Position numbers and translations under genes: made by a program. A DNA stretch of 64,000 nt, taken from positions 1-64,000 of the forward strand of contig CAKQGN010000004.1 in assembly GCA_934233745.1 (NCBI GenBank), given 5' to 3'. Within the stretch, counting starts at the first letter, position 1. Every line of letters begins with the position of its first letter. Origin of the DNA: an uncultured Clostridia bacterium. Its GTDB lineage: Bacteria > Bacillota > Clostridia > Christensenellales > CAG-917. Of this stretch, positions 42,380-52,341 are shown piece after piece. Below the pieces are notes generated by a model. It worked only from the letters and a program-made list of their open reading frames with translations, was not told where the DNA came from and did no database searches.

Positions 42380-42892
42380 TTATTTCTTTTTGCCGAATAT
42401 CACCTTTCCTATTTTTCCGACTTTTTCAAACAATCCGCCGATACTTTCAACAATTCCGTTTTTGACAACGTCTTCCGTTGATTTGACAACGTCCACTCCA
42501 AAAGTGTCGTTCACCACATCTATTTTGTCTTTGACCTTATCCGCTCCTCTTTCAAAGCCGGTTTTACCTGTAAGCAATTTGATTATTGCACTTCGAAATT
42601 TATATACTTCGTTTTTCGACTGAAAACCGAACTCAAGTTCTTTTGTTTTTAAGTAAATTTCAACTTCGTTTGATTGTGCTTTTACTTGCGGAACACCCTC
42701 ATACATTTTGATTTCGTTTACGGGATATATTTGCGTTTCGATTTCATCGTGTGCAAATAATTTTTTCGCTACGTTGATAAAAACTAAATTCTTGTTCGTC
42801 AAAACTATCTGCGTACTTTGCGTTTTTTCTTTGAAAACGACATCGCCTTTGTACAAAACGACTTCGTCTTCGTCCAAATTGTAATGTTCCAT
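42380..42892 (-). CDS. PH/GRAM-like domain protein with amphipathic tail
   Basis: A 170-residue soluble protein. Residues 1-110 show alternating beta strands ending in a helix (KNEVYKFRSAIIKLL), the look of a bacterial PH or GRAM-like domain (motif VLTNKNLVFINV). Residues 115-170 form a helical, lysine- and glycine-containing tail (GGLFEKVGKIGKVIFGKKK) that could bind membranes. AAAGGAG precedes the ATG. It is divergent from an XRE regulator with a palindrome inside its promoter, so it is probably the regulator's target. Function unknown. Confidence 0.75.
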   Translation of the reverse strand: MEHYNLDEDEVVLYKGDVVFKEKTQSTQIVLTNKNLVFINVAKKLFAHDEIETQIYPVNEIKMYEGVPQVKAQSNEVEIYLKTKELEFGFQSKNEVYKFRSAIIKLLTGKTGFERGADKVKDKIDVVNDTFGVDVVKSTEDVVKNGIVESIGGLFEKVGKIGKVIFGKKK

Positions 42893-42995
42893 ATAAAATC
42901 TCCTTTGATTGCAATTTCATACAATGACGTGCAAATTTCGCGAACTTGTCGTAAAGCACTCTTTTGCAGAAATATCCTCCGATTTGTATACGTAT

Positions 42996-43076
42996 ATTAT
43001 ATGGAACATAATGTTCCAAGTCAAGACCAAAAGAACATTTTGTTCTATTATCACAATATGAGCAACATTTTGTTTC
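42996..43076. promoter_or_regulatory. Divergent control region with three spaced palindromes
   Basis: Minus-strand promoter for the PH-like gene: TTGACT (43024-43019), 17-base spacer, TATAAT (43001-42996). Palindrome GGAACATAATGTTCC (43003-43017) fills that spacer. A second, AGAACATTTTGTTCT (43032-43046), and a weaker third, GCAACATTTTGTTTC (43062-43076), follow at 29 and 30 bases centre to centre, the last overlapping the first codons of the XRE gene. Confidence 0.7.
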
Positions 43077-43270
43077 CTGAAAGATTGAAAAGTTTGCGTT
43101 TAGAAAAAAGCATATCGAGAGCGACACTCGCCGACACTTTGGGTGTATCAGTACGTATGGTATCATATTGGGAAAACGGTGAGCGTGAATGTACGTTTGA
43201 AATGCTTTGTGCAATTGCAAATTACTTTGATTGTTCAACGGATTATCTTCTTGGTCGAAAAGAGTATTGA
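43058..43270 (+). CDS. Small XRE-family helix-turn-helix regulator
   Basis: A 70-residue stand-alone Cro/C1-type DNA-binding protein (RLKSLRLEKSISRATLADTLGVSVRMVSYWENG, ending DYLLGRKEY), a paralogue of the regulator at 30209. I start at ATG 43058, where similarity begins; the frame is open upstream but only through the control region. There is no ribosome site before the ATG, so translation may be leaderless or weak. Three related palindromes lie upstream and over the start, so it probably represses itself and the PH-like gene. Confidence 0.85.
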   Translation: MSNILFPERLKSLRLEKSISRATLADTLGVSVRMVSYWENGERECTFEMLCAIANYFDCSTDYLLGRKEY

Positions 43271-43272
43271 TT

Positions 43273-43302
43273 AAAAAAATCGAGTGCACCGCTCGATTTT
43301 TT
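43273..43302. terminator. Bidirectional terminator between XRE gene and uvrA
   Basis: AAAAAAATCGAG/CTCGATTTTTTT stem with a seven-base loop, almost the same as the one at 42333-42375. Confidence 0.85.
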
Positions 43303-43342
43303 TATAAAGTTGTTTTTGGGAATACGCTATATCGACAACAAG

Positions 43343-46159
43343 TTATTCGCCAAATAGCGCGGTTTTTAAGAATTGACCGGTGTAAGACGAACTTACTTCA
43401 CACACACTTTCGGGTGTACCTTCGGCAACAATCGTCCCTCCTCTGTCGCCGCCGTCTGGGCCGAGGTCGATGATATTGTCGGCAACTTTGATGACGTCGA
43501 GATTGTGTTCGATGACGATTACGGTGTTGCCTTGCTCGACGAGGCGGTCGAGAATGGCAATAAGTTTGGCAACGTCATGGGTGTGAAGTCCGGTTGTAGG
43601 CTCGTCGAGGATATAGACGGTTTTGCCTGTGGAACGACGGGACAGTTCGGTTGCAAGTTTGACGCGTTGCGCCTCACCGCCGCTCAAGGTGGTTGAGGAC
43701 TGACCGAGCTTGACATAGCCGAGCCCGACATCGTTGAGCGTTTTGATTTTGTTTTTGATTTTCGGGATATTGGCAAAAAACTCGGTGGCTTCCTCGATTG
43801 TCATATTCAGCACGTCGCTTATATTCTTTCCTTTGTAGCGCACTTCGAGTGTTTCGCGGTTGTATCTTGCTCCCTTGCAGACTTCACACGGCACATAAAC
43901 ATCAGGCAAAAAGTGCATTTCGATTTTGATGATGCCGTCGCCCTGACAATGTTCGCATCTTCCGCCGTTGACGTTGAAGGAAAATCTGCCTGCCGTGTAA
44001 CCTCTCGCTTTTGCGTCGGGAAGCGACGCAAACAGCTCTCGTATATCCGAGAAAACACCCGTATAGGTTGCAGGGTTCGAGCGTGGCGTTTTGCCTATGG
44101 GGCTTTGGTCTATACAAATAACCTTGTCGAGATTTTCAATGCCCTCGATACAATCATAGTTGCCTTGACGGATATTGGAACGCATGAGTGCGTTTGAAAG
44201 TGCCGGATACAGAATTTCGTTGACAAGCGACGATTTTCCGCTGCCCGACACACCCGTGATACAGTTGAACACGCCGAGCGGAATCTTGACGTCGATGTTT
44301 TTGAGATTGTTTTGTCTTGCGCCTTTGATTTCAATAAACTTACCGTTTGAGGACCGTCTTGCAATCGGCACCGGGACAGACAGTTCGCCGCTCAAATACT
44401 TGCCCGTGATACTGTCTTTGCTGTCGATGATGTCCTCTACGCTGCCGCAAGCGACAACATTGCCGCCGTGTACGCCTGCGCCCGGTCCAATGTCCACAAT
44501 ATAGTCTGCACTGCGAATGGTTTCCTCATCGTGTTCTACGACGATGAGCGTGTTGCCTATATCGCGCAAGTTTTTGAGAGATTGCAAAAGACGTTGATTA
44601 TCCTTTTGATGCAAGCCTATGCTCGGCTCGTCGAGGATGTACAAAACCCCGGTGAGACCGCTGCCGATTTGCGTCGCAAGGCGTATGCGTTGCGATTCGC
44701 CGCCGCTCAAAGTGGTTGCCGAGCGCGAAAGCGTGAGATAATCGAGTCCGACATTGATGAGAAAATCGAGCCTTGCGCAAATCTCTTTGACGATTCTGTC
44801 GGCAATGAGATGTTGCGTTTGGGTGAGGTCGAGATTTTGCATAAACTCTTTGAGTTTTACGATAGACAGTTCTGTGAGGTCAAATATGTTTTTGCCCGCA
44901 ATAGTTACGGCAAGGGCTTCGGGTTTGAGTCTTTTTCCGCCACACTTGGAACAAGGAACTTCTTTCATATATTTGGCGATTTCGTTTTTTATAAGCTCGC
45001 TGTCCGTTTCCACATATCTGCGCATAAGATTTCTCGCCACGCCCTCATAGCTTGCTTTGTAAAAACCGCTGAACGTGCGCGAGTTGTATTCCATGGGTAT
45101 ACGGTCGCCGTCATTGCCGTAAAATATTATGTCAAGGATGTTTTTCGGCAAATCTTTGAGAGGAGTATCCAACGAGAATCCGTATGCCTGCGCAAGTGCC
45201 TTGAACTGCATTTGCGACATATGCCCCGCATCCCAGCCGCTAACTTTGATTGCGCCGTCTTTGAGCGATTTATTCCAATCGGTGGCGAGCAAATTGACGT
45301 CTATTTCATTGCGGAATCCGAGTCCTCCGCACTCGAGGCATGCCCCGTACGGATTGTTGAAAGAAAACAATCTCGGCGTAAGTTCTTCAAAGCTCAAATC
45401 ACAATCGGGACAAGCGTACTTTGTGGAATAAAGCACCTCATTTCCATCGAAATCGGCAACCACAAGCCCCTCGGCAAGTTTGATTGCACTCTCGATTGCG
45501 TCGGATATACGTCGTTGCGAACCGTCCTTTACGACAATACGGTCGATAACGACGCTGATGTTGTGTTTTATGTTTTTGTCAAGTTTGATTTCTTCATCGA
45601 GAGTATAGTTGGCTCCGTCTACTCTCACACGCACATAACCCGCGCGTTTGAACTGTTCGAGTTCCTTGCGGTATTCACCCTTTCTGCCTCTGACGACAGG
45701 TGCGAGAATCTGGAGTTTCGCGCCTTCTTTTTCCATGATCTTGTCGCAAATCTGGTCGACGGTCTGACGCTCGATTTCCCGTCCGCATTTTGGACAGTGA
45801 GGCGTTCCGATTCTTGCAAAAAGCAAACGAAAATAATCGTAAATTTCCGTCACCGTACCGACGGTGGAGCGAGGATTGTGCGACGTTGTTTTTTGGTCGA
45901 TTGAAACCGCCGGCGAAAGCCCTTCGATATAGTCCACGTCCGGCTTTTGCATTTGTCCGAGGAACATGCGCGCGTAACTTGAAAGACTCTCGACATAGCG
46001 TCGTTGTCCTTCCGCAAAAATCGTATCGAAAGCAAGCGACGATTTGCCGCTTCCGCTAAGCCCGGTAAACACGACAAGTTTGTCGCGAGGTATTTCCAGG
46101 TCGATATTTTTGAGATTGTTTTCTCTTGCGCCTTTGATGATAATTTTGTCCAAACTCAT
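43343..46159 (-). CDS. uvrA: Excinuclease ABC subunit A
   Basis: A 938-residue DNA-damage sensor of nucleotide excision repair. It has two ABC ATPase modules, each split by a zinc module: Walker [10 protein letters not shown] near residue 32 with [11 protein letters not shown] after it, and GVSGSGKSS near 635 with CEHCQGDG...CEVCKG. Signatures are TLSGGESQR and TLSGGEAQR. Length is canonical. It follows uvrB in the same direction with a 155-base gap, the usual uvrBA arrangement. Confidence 0.98.
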   Translation of the reverse strand: MSLDKIIIKGARENNLKNIDLEIPRDKLVVFTGLSGSGKSSLAFDTIFAEGQRRYVESLSSYARMFLGQMQKPDVDYIEGLSPAVSIDQKTTSHNPRSTVGTVTEIYDYFRLLFARIGTPHCPKCGREIERQTVDQICDKIMEKEGAKLQILAPVVRGRKGEYRKELEQFKRAGYVRVRVDGANYTLDEEIKLDKNIKHNISVVIDRIVVKDGSQRRISDAIESAIKLAEGLVVADFDGNEVLYSTKYACPDCDLSFEELTPRLFSFNNPYGACLECGGLGFRNEIDVNLLATDWNKSLKDGAIKVSGWDAGHMSQMQFKALAQAYGFSLDTPLKDLPKNILDIIFYGNDGDRIPMEYNSRTFSGFYKASYEGVARNLMRRYVETDSELIKNEIAKYMKEVPCSKCGGKRLKPEALAVTIAGKNIFDLTELSIVKLKEFMQNLDLTQTQHLIADRIVKEICARLDFLINVGLDYLTLSRSATTLSGGESQRIRLATQIGSGLTGVLYILDEPSIGLHQKDNQRLLQSLKNLRDIGNTLIVVEHDEETIRSADYIVDIGPGAGVHGGNVVACGSVEDIIDSKDSITGKYLSGELSVPVPIARRSSNGKFIEIKGARQNNLKNIDVKIPLGVFNCITGVSGSGKSSLVNEILYPALSNALMRSNIRQGNYDCIEGIENLDKVICIDQSPIGKTPRSNPATYTGVFSDIRELFASLPDAKARGYTAGRFSFNVNGGRCEHCQGDGIIKIEMHFLPDVYVPCEVCKGARYNRETLEVRYKGKNISDVLNMTIEEATEFFANIPKIKNKIKTLNDVGLGYVKLGQSSTTLSGGEAQRVKLATELSRRSTGKTVYILDEPTTGLHTHDVAKLIAILDRLVEQGNTVIVIEHNLDVIKVADNIIDLGPDGGDRGGTIVAEGTPESVCEVSSSYTGQFLKTALFGE

Positions 46160-46314
46160 ACCGTTTCTATCTTCGTCTAAAATCTTGCGTATAGCTTTGA
46201 TTTATAGCTCCGTATCCTTGTTTCCTCTTTGTTTTATTATGCCTTTTTGCAAAGTCTTACTATTCTTTTTTTTTGCAAATTTTCTATCGCTTAAAGTAGT
46301 ATTCTTCAAGTGCG

Positions 46315-48270
46315 TCAACTCAGTTTTTTGATTTGTTTTTTAAGCTCGTTCATCTCGTCGCGAATTGCGATTGCCTTTTCGAAATCAAGTCTTTCGGCAG
46401 CCACTTGCATAAGCCCTTTCAGTCGTTCTATTTCCTTAATCATATCTTTAACGCTCAATTTCTCGGTATTAACCGCCTTTTTGGTGATTTCAAGCGAATT
46501 TTTGATTGCACTCACAACCGTCTTGGGAACAATGCCGTGCGCCTTGTTGTACTCGTTCTGTATCTTACGGCGACGCATTGTTTCGTCATAAGCTCTTTGC
46601 ATCGATTGCGTGATTGTGTCCGCATACATCACGACTCTGCCCTTGTCGTTTCTTGCCGCTCTGCCTATGGTCTGAATGAGTGCGCTCTCGCTTCTCAAAA
46701 AGCCTTCCTTATCCGCGTCCAGAATGGCGACGAGTTGCACTTCGGGAAGGTCAAGACCTTCACGCAACAGGTTGATACCCACAAGCACGTCAAACTCCCC
46801 TTCGCGCAGTCCTTTCACGATGTCGATACGTTCGAGCGTGTCTATGTCGGAGTGCATATAGCGCACCTTGATTCCGACTTCTTTGAGATAATCCGTGAGG
46901 TTTTCCGCCATCTTTTTGGTGAGGGTTGTGACAAGCACTCTGCCCTTGTTTTTGACGACGTTGTTTATCTCGCCGATGAGGTCGTCGATTTGCCCTTCGA
47001 TAGGTTTGATTTCTATCTCGGGATCGAGAAGTCCGGTCGGTCTGATGATTTGTTCCGCAACCAAATCCGCACGGTCAAGTTCATACTGTGCAGGCGTTGC
47101 GGACATGCACACGAGCTGACGTATGCGCGCGTCGAATTCCTCAAAGCGCAACGGTCTGTTGTCATATGCCGACGGGAGTCTGAAACCGTATTCGACAAGG
47201 TTGTCTTTTCTCGCTCTGTCGCCGTTGTACATTGCGCGGATTTGCGGAATCGTCATATGGCTCTCGTCGATAAACGTGATGAAGTCTTTGCCGAAAAAGT
47301 CCAGCAGTGTGTACGGAGCCTGCCCCGGCTGTCTGCCGTCAAAATAACGCGAATAGTTTTCTATGCCGCTGCAATAGCCGACTTCCCTTATCATCTCTAC
47401 GTCATAATTGACTCTTTCGTCTATGCGTTGAGCTTCGATAAGTTTGCCTCGCTCCTCAAAGTACTTCACACGCTCTTGCTTGTCTTGCATAATGCGGCGG
47501 AGAATTGCCTCTTTATCGCCGCTTATAACGTACTGCGTTGCGGGGAAAATCAACGTATGTTTAAGCTCGTTCAGCACTTTGGACGTCGTGCCGTCTATTT
47601 CGCAAATGCGCTCGATCGTATCTCCGAACATCTCCACTCTTATCGCCACTTCCGAGCTTGTGGACGGGAAAATATCCACCGTATCGCCTCGCATGCGAAA
47701 GGACGAACGCACAAAATCGATGTCGGCGCGCTTATATTGAATATCTACAAGTCGCCTTGCAAGCTCGTCGCGGTCAATCTCGTCGCCCTCGCGCAAGGAT
47801 ATGGAGTTTTCAAAGTAGTCGGTTGGCGCGCCCAAGCCGTAAATACACGACACACTCGCCACGACTATCGTGTCCTCTCTCTCGCAAAGCGATGCAGTTG
47901 CCGAATTTCGCAACTTATCGATTTCTTCGTTCACCTGCAAGTCCTTTTCGATATAGGTGTCGGTGCGAGGAATGTATGCTTCGGGTTGATAATAATCGTA
48001 ATACGAAACAAAAAACTCAACTCTGTTTTTGGGGAAAAACTCGCGGAGTTCGTTGCAAAGTTGAGCGGCAAGCGTCTTGTTGTGCGCAATCACGAGCGTC
48101 GGCTTTTGCATGCGCTCGATTATGTTTGCCATAGTAAAAGTTTTGCCCGAGCCCGTAACGCCCAGCAAAACTTCGGTGTTGAATCCGTCTTTGAGACCTT
48201 CAACGATTTTTTCTATTGCCTCGGGCTGATCGCCCGTGGGCTTATATTTGCTTACCAGTTCGAATTTCAT
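46315..48270 (-). CDS. uvrB: Excinuclease ABC subunit B
   Basis: A 651-residue helicase-like repair protein. Walker [11 protein letters not shown] is near residue 39, the beta-hairpin [21 protein letters not shown] near 92, DEXX box TFIDESH, helicase motif [11 protein letters not shown], and a C-terminal UVR domain ([26 protein letters not shown]) for UvrC contact. Its ATG overlaps the stop codon of the preceding small membrane-anchored protein (ATGA), so the small gene belongs to the same operon. Confidence 0.98.
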   Translation of the reverse strand: MKFELVSKYKPTGDQPEAIEKIVEGLKDGFNTEVLLGVTGSGKTFTMANIIERMQKPTLVIAHNKTLAAQLCNELREFFPKNRVEFFVSYYDYYQPEAYIPRTDTYIEKDLQVNEEIDKLRNSATASLCEREDTIVVASVSCIYGLGAPTDYFENSISLREGDEIDRDELARRLVDIQYKRADIDFVRSSFRMRGDTVDIFPSTSSEVAIRVEMFGDTIERICEIDGTTSKVLNELKHTLIFPATQYVISGDKEAILRRIMQDKQERVKYFEERGKLIEAQRIDERVNYDVEMIREVGYCSGIENYSRYFDGRQPGQAPYTLLDFFGKDFITFIDESHMTIPQIRAMYNGDRARKDNLVEYGFRLPSAYDNRPLRFEEFDARIRQLVCMSATPAQYELDRADLVAEQIIRPTGLLDPEIEIKPIEGQIDDLIGEINNVVKNKGRVLVTTLTKKMAENLTDYLKEVGIKVRYMHSDIDTLERIDIVKGLREGEFDVLVGINLLREGLDLPEVQLVAILDADKEGFLRSESALIQTIGRAARNDKGRVVMYADTITQSMQRAYDETMRRRKIQNEYNKAHGIVPKTVVSAIKNSLEITKKAVNTEKLSVKDMIKEIERLKGLMQVAAERLDFEKAIAIRDEMNELKKQIKKLS

Positions 48271-48671
48271 TGTCCCAACAAAAGCGCAACCAGTTGCCTT
48301 ATGCCCACGCCTATCAGAGCCGTCACGACACTGAGACCGAGAGTCAGCAAAATTTTGAATAACAGATTGCTCTTAAACGCGCGTTCCACTCGTGCAAATT
48401 GCAAACCTTTTTTTTGCATGTTGATGCAGTAGACAAGTTCCCCTTTCTTATCCGAGCGCGTTATATCGAAATAATCGTCGATTTCGAGATTGCGAAGCGT
48501 CGTATCGAGTTCGTCCTCTTCAAAAGGCAAGTCGAGAGGCAGCTTCTCAAATATCTCTATGGGCGTGATAAGACACGAGCCGTTCTGTTTGTCCGTCTCC
48601 TGATAGATGACTCTCATCACCGCTTTTTCTTTTTTTGTCAAGACATGCTGTCTTTCAACCTGCACTTGCAT
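48267..48671 (-). CDS. Small protein with winged-helix-like domain and C-terminal membrane anchor (paralogue 2)
   Basis: A 134-residue protein. Residues 10-85 are helical with a winged-helix-like pattern ([15 protein letters not shown] ... [35 protein letters not shown]), ending in a single hydrophobic segment (about 103-132, [22 protein letters not shown]). It resembles its upstream neighbour at 48769 in both order and wording, so they are paralogues. It overlaps the uvrB start by four bases. Family not recognised; a membrane-tethered DNA or protein adaptor is possible. Confidence 0.8.
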   Translation of the reverse strand: MQVQVERQHVLTKKEKAVMRVIYQETDKQNGSCLITPIEIFEKLPLDLPFEEDELDTTLRNLEIDDYFDITRSDKKGELVYCINMQKKGLQFARVERAFKSNLLFKILLTLGLSVVTALIGVGIRQLVALLLGQ

Positions 48672-48768
48672 TTTACGCCTTCTGTCCGCTATTCGTTAAA
48701 TTTTCCAAAACCGATTGCGGTTTCCTTTCATTTAAAATGGATTGTTGTTTATCGATAAAACTTGTTGA

Positions 48769-49206
48769 TTATACAAACTTCAACAAAAGTACGGTCACAA
48801 TCGCAACGATTGCGCTTCCTATCAGCGAGCCGAAAAGCGACATCGCAAACAGTACGCCTTTGCCGACCGTTTTCTCCGCCTTTGCTTTTGCGGTTTTGTT
48901 TTGATAAAGAGTGCGCTCGGTCTGTTGTTCTTCTTCTGCCTGAGCGGATTGAACCGCAACCTTCGGAGCTTCTTCGATACGCTTGAGAACGCTCAGACAA
49001 TACTCGTCGGGTGTAAAATATTTGACGAGTATATATTCCCGATCTTTAAGCTCGCGAATGATTGCCGACAATTGCACCTTTGAAAGAGGCAACCCCGCGG
49101 GCAGTCTTTCGATGATTTCATCGGCTTCGATGATCTTGTACACATCCTCTTCGCCTGCGATTTGACGGATGAGATCGTACACTGTTTGGGATTCGAGTGA
49201 GAGCAT
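48769..49206 (-). CDS. Small protein with winged-helix-like domain and C-terminal membrane anchor (paralogue 1)
   Basis: A 145-residue protein. The N-terminal 75 residues carry the same pattern as the downstream gene (VYDLIRQIAGEEDVYKIIEADEIIERLPAGLPLSKVQLSAIIRELKDREYI). A charged linker of about 35 residues and one C-terminal membrane helix (GVLFAMSLFGSLIGSAIVAIVTVLLL) follow. AAGGAG precedes the ATG. It heads the transcription unit leading to uvrB and uvrA. Function unknown. Confidence 0.8.
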   Translation of the reverse strand: MLSLESQTVYDLIRQIAGEEDVYKIIEADEIIERLPAGLPLSKVQLSAIIRELKDREYILVKYFTPDEYCLSVLKRIEEAPKVAVQSAQAEEEQQTERTLYQNKTAKAKAEKTVGKGVLFAMSLFGSLIGSAIVAIVTVLLLKFV

Positions 49207-49368
49207 GCTTTTCTCCTTATTCTTTCTAAAATGTTAGCATATTATTATAAATATAGCAATATTTTTTGCAAAATCAAGCCTCTTTTATTACTTTTCGGCG
49301 CCGACCGATTTGTTGCTTTTCAACAAATGCTGCCGCGCTCGGATTTCGATTGTTGTTCAAAAAATGCA

Positions 49369-49394
49369 AAAACAAGCGTTTTAACGCTTGTTTT
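49369..49394. terminator. Terminator of rex
   Basis: AAAACAAGCG/CGCTTGTTTT stem with a six-base loop, A-rich on one side and T4 on the other, about 30 bases after the rex stop codon. Confidence 0.75.
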
Positions 49395-49423
49395 CGGACA
49401 TATAAAATAGCGTTTTTGCGCAA

Positions 49424-50068
49424 TCAGTCGTTTCTTGTCTGTTGGATTTGCAAGGACAAAATCGCAAGCGACGATGCCAAATCTTCGTTTTTGAGCGCAA
49501 CGTTCGACGGTATATTGAGATGCACGGACGCAAAGTTCCAGATTGCTTTTATGCCCGCTCCTACCATTCTGTCAGCAACCTCTTGCGCAGCATACGCAGG
49601 CACAGTGATGATGCCGATTTGGATGTTGAATCTCTCGACGATTTCTTTGAGTTTCGACACGTCATAAACAGGTTTGCCGTTGATTTTCGTGTTGACGATT
49701 CTATCGTTGTTGTCGAATGCCGCAACTATATTCAAGCCGTAGTTTTCAAAACCGCCGTAACCGAGGAATGCTTTTCCAAGTCCTCCGACGCCCACCAAAA
49801 CCGCGTCGTGAGTATTGTTGTATCCGAGGAAACTTTCAAGGTCGGCAATGATTTCCTTTGTCACGTAACCCATTTTCGGCTTGCCCGCAACAGAGGATAC
49901 AAGGGCAATATCCTTTCTCACCTGAACGGGATTGAGGTTGAGTCCGTTTGCGATTGTGGTGCTTGACACGGTTGCCACATTGAGCTTGTCGAGTTGATAC
50001 AGATATTTCAGATAGGAAGGCAATCTGTTGAGTGTAGCCTTGGATATTTCTTTGTTATCTTTTGTCAT
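49424..50068 (-). CDS. rex: Redox-sensing transcriptional repressor Rex
   Basis: A 214-residue repressor that senses NADH/NAD+. The N-terminal winged helix (ISKATLNRLPSYLKYLYQL, then SSTTIANGLNLNPVQVRKD) is followed by a Rossmann domain with VLVGVGGLGKAFLGY near residue 90 and the C-terminal swap helix. In anaerobes Rex controls fermentation and energy genes. Its own promoter carries repeated ATCGAT words, different from the usual TTGTTAA-type Rex site. GAGGTG serves as ribosome site. Confidence 0.95.
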   Translation of the reverse strand: MTKDNKEISKATLNRLPSYLKYLYQLDKLNVATVSSTTIANGLNLNPVQVRKDIALVSSVAGKPKMGYVTKEIIADLESFLGYNNTHDAVLVGVGGLGKAFLGYGGFENYGLNIVAAFDNNDRIVNTKINGKPVYDVSKLKEIVERFNIQIGIITVPAYAAQEVADRMVGAGIKAIWNFASVHLNIPSNVALKNEDLASSLAILSLQIQQTRND

Positions 50069-50088
50069 AATAACACCTCGTTTGAATT

Positions 50089-50197
50089 ATCGATAAAAAT
50101 ATACTCCTATCCAAGTGAAAAAGTCAACGAAATATCGATTTATTATATAATATCGATAAAAACTTAAAATATTGCAGGGAAAAAATATAAAATCGAT
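50089..50197 (-). promoter_or_regulatory. rex promoter with four ATCGAT words
   Basis: Minus-strand TTGACT, 18-base spacer, TATATT (about 50103-50098), start near 50091. ATCGAT occurs at 50089-50094 (over the start point), 50134-50139, 50152-50157 and 50192-50197, most within the longer word AATATCGAT or ATCGATAAAAA. Repeated words around a repressor's own promoter suggest an operator. Confidence 0.5.
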
Positions 50198-50332
50198 ATG
50201 TTTTTTATGAAAGAACGCTTTGTTTGATACCTATAAATTCAATTTCGCTTTGGTCATTGCAAAAAAAACAAAAATTGCCGCGCGGCAAGCAAGCGGTTGA
50301 TTCCGCTTTATGCTCCCGATCCGCTTACGCTA

Positions 50333-51793
50333 TCACTCGTCGTGTTCTTCTTGTTTTTCTTGATTGTCGGCTTTCTTTTTCTCTTTTTTTGAAACGCCGT
50401 ATTTTTTTTCTCTTCTCTTTATAACGCTTACGACGATGACAAGTCCGACAAGTGCGACCAAAAGCGGTTCAAAGACGGAAAGCAATATGACCTGCACAAG
50501 TTTTCTACTTGCGGTATAATTCCTCGAAGTCGGGTTTTCGCTTGCACAAAGAGTAAAGGTCAGTTCGTGTTCGGGAAGTGCGTCGGAGTGCCAACGATAT
50601 CCGCCCTCGATTTTTTCAAAATCGTCGCTTGCCTGCAAAAGATAATAATTTGTGTTTATCCTTACATTCAAATCCTTAAATCTCGCCCAGGTCGAAGCAG
50701 GCGACACAAGGTATGTGAACATGTATTTCGACGGCGAAAAAGCATAGTTTACAGAAGGATAAAGCGGAGCAATCACTTCATTGAGGATTGTTTGTCCCGG
50801 CGCAAACGTCATATCATATTCAAACCAACAAAACAGATTTTTTCTGACGTTCAGCATTTGTTTGGTTGAAAAATGCGTTCTGCTTTTCGTCAGGCTTGTC
50901 ACGACGGCATTATACCAATCGGTTTTGCTTGCCCCATAGCTTTCCTCGAAATAAGAATAGGCGAGATTTTCAAAATTCGTTTCCGATTTATCCGCAAGTC
51001 TGAGCGAACCGACCGCTTCCTGTTCTCTGTCGTAATCGAGATAGAATGAGGCTCTTTCGGCAAAATCGATTTCTTCTCCTATCGCATAAAACACGAGATC
51101 TTGTCCCGTTGCCCAAAACGCCAGATTTGCCGTTCCGTCGAAGTTTTGCCAATATCCGTTCACCTCGCTTCCGCACAAAACCTTACGCGGATCGAGATTT
51201 CCCATATATAACATGCAATACGCATTCTGTGCGGTGCATGAATATGTGTATTTGTACACAACGGTATCGGGCTTGTAAAACTCGTCGTCGATCATGGCGT
51301 CTTTGATGTTTTTTACTGCATCGAGCGAAAACTTATCTCTCGACTCCAAATAAGAAAACCGCAACTTGTAAGAGGCTTTTTCGTCGTCGATTTTGACTCC
51401 GTATTCCGAGAATGCCGCCGAGTTCGACATAACGTCGTCCAAAAAAGCAATCGGGAAAACGACGTTTGTTTTTGCCGTAAGTTCGCTCGGATTTTTGAAA
51501 GTGTATTTTGCGCTTACCGAACCGATTTGAGTCCCGTTAGACGTCTGTTTGTCAAATTGTATATTGAAAGTCAAATCCTCTCTTTCAACGACCACCGGGC
51601 TGTTTTTTGTGGTAAGAATCGCACCCGAAGCGTTCATCCCCTCATAATATCTCATTGCGGAGTTTGCCTCGCAAACCGATGACGGATACACAAAAGCGCA
51701 CAATGCGATTGCGCACGCAATCAACGCAACGATTGCACAAATGGTCGTGCCGATTCTTCGCCTTGAAAAAGGACTTTTTTTCATATTCGCCAT
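50333..51793 (-). CDS. Large membrane-anchored extracytoplasmic protein of unknown function
   Basis: A 486-residue protein. Basic N-terminus, one signal or anchor helix (about 14-36), an extracytoplasmic region of about 390 residues rich in aromatic residues and beta-strand patterns, then a second helix (about 432-455) and a strongly charged cytoplasmic tail (KRREKKYGVSKKEKKKADNQ). The outer part has four or so cysteines (CTAQNAYCMLY and others). GGAGG precedes the ATG. I recognise no family. The two-anchor topology would leave both ends inside the cell. Confidence 0.75.
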   Translation of the reverse strand: MANMKKSPFSRRRIGTTICAIVALIACAIALCAFVYPSSVCEANSAMRYYEGMNASGAILTTKNSPVVVEREDLTFNIQFDKQTSNGTQIGSVSAKYTFKNPSELTAKTNVVFPIAFLDDVMSNSAAFSEYGVKIDDEKASYKLRFSYLESRDKFSLDAVKNIKDAMIDDEFYKPDTVVYKYTYSCTAQNAYCMLYMGNLDPRKVLCGSEVNGYWQNFDGTANLAFWATGQDLVFYAIGEEIDFAERASFYLDYDREQEAVGSLRLADKSETNFENLAYSYFEESYGASKTDWYNAVVTSLTKSRTHFSTKQMLNVRKNLFCWFEYDMTFAPGQTILNEVIAPLYPSVNYAFSPSKYMFTYLVSPASTWARFKDLNVRINTNYYLLQASDDFEKIEGGYRWHSDALPEHELTFTLCASENPTSRNYTASRKLVQVILLSVFEPLLVALVGLVIVVSVIKRREKKYGVSKKEKKKADNQEKQEEHDE

Positions 51794-51850
51794 CTTAACC
51801 TCCGTTTTGATATTATAAACTGCTTTTTGCGTATTTAATAAACTATTTTT

Positions 51851-52336
51851 TTACCGCACGGTTACGTCTTTTATTTGAAACACAATCGCCTTTTTGAGTT
51901 CTTCTATCGATGTTTCGATTTGAAAACCTATACGTCCGCCCGAAAAGAAAATTCTGTCCGTTTTCAGCGCACTCTCGTCGATTGTCGTCTTGAAAAACTT
52001 TTTCATTCCTATGGGCGAGCAACCGCCGTGTACGTATCCCGTGAGAGAAAGAAGGTCTTTCGATTTGACCATTTCGACGCTCTTTTCGCCCACGCATGCC
52101 GCCGCTTTTTTTAGGTCAAGTTCGCTTGCCACGGGGATGACGAACACATAATGTTCGAGGCTTTTGCCCACCGTCACAAGCGTTTTGAAAACAAGACTTT
52201 CATCGACGTTCAGAAGTAGTGCCGCTTCAACTCCGCTCACGGCGTCGGTTATGCCGAGCATATGCTCTTTGTATGCGACTTTCTTTTGATCGAGAATACG
52301 CATTGCGTTTGTTTTTTCAATCTTGTCTTTTGCCAT
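51851..52336 (-). CDS. ybaK: Cys-tRNA(Pro)/Cys-tRNA(Cys) deacylase, YbaK-like
   Basis: A 161-residue editing enzyme of the YbaK/EbsC family that hydrolyses mischarged Cys-tRNA(Pro). Family motifs: KTNAMRILDQKKVAY at the start, VFKTLV with the key Lys, the VIPVASELDLKKAA block, GYVHGGCSPIGMKK and FSGGRIGFQIE. I start at the ATG at 52336; the frame continues upstream but only within the SCIFF maturase gene, whose stop lies five bases before. The two genes are probably co-transcribed. Confidence 0.93.
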   Translation of the reverse strand: MAKDKIEKTNAMRILDQKKVAYKEHMLGITDAVSGVEAALLLNVDESLVFKTLVTVGKSLEHYVFVIPVASELDLKKAAACVGEKSVEMVKSKDLLSLTGYVHGGCSPIGMKKFFKTTIDESALKTDRIFFSGGRIGFQIETSIEELKKAIVFQIKDVTVR

Positions 52337-52341
52337 AACGA

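Noticed and set aside
44468..45904. 478-codon plus-strand frame opposite uvrA
   Set aside because: It is a shadow of the uvrA coding strand, which carries all the family motifs.
46333..48432. 699-codon plus-strand frame opposite uvrB
   Set aside because: It is a shadow of uvrB; no independent start signal or family resemblance.
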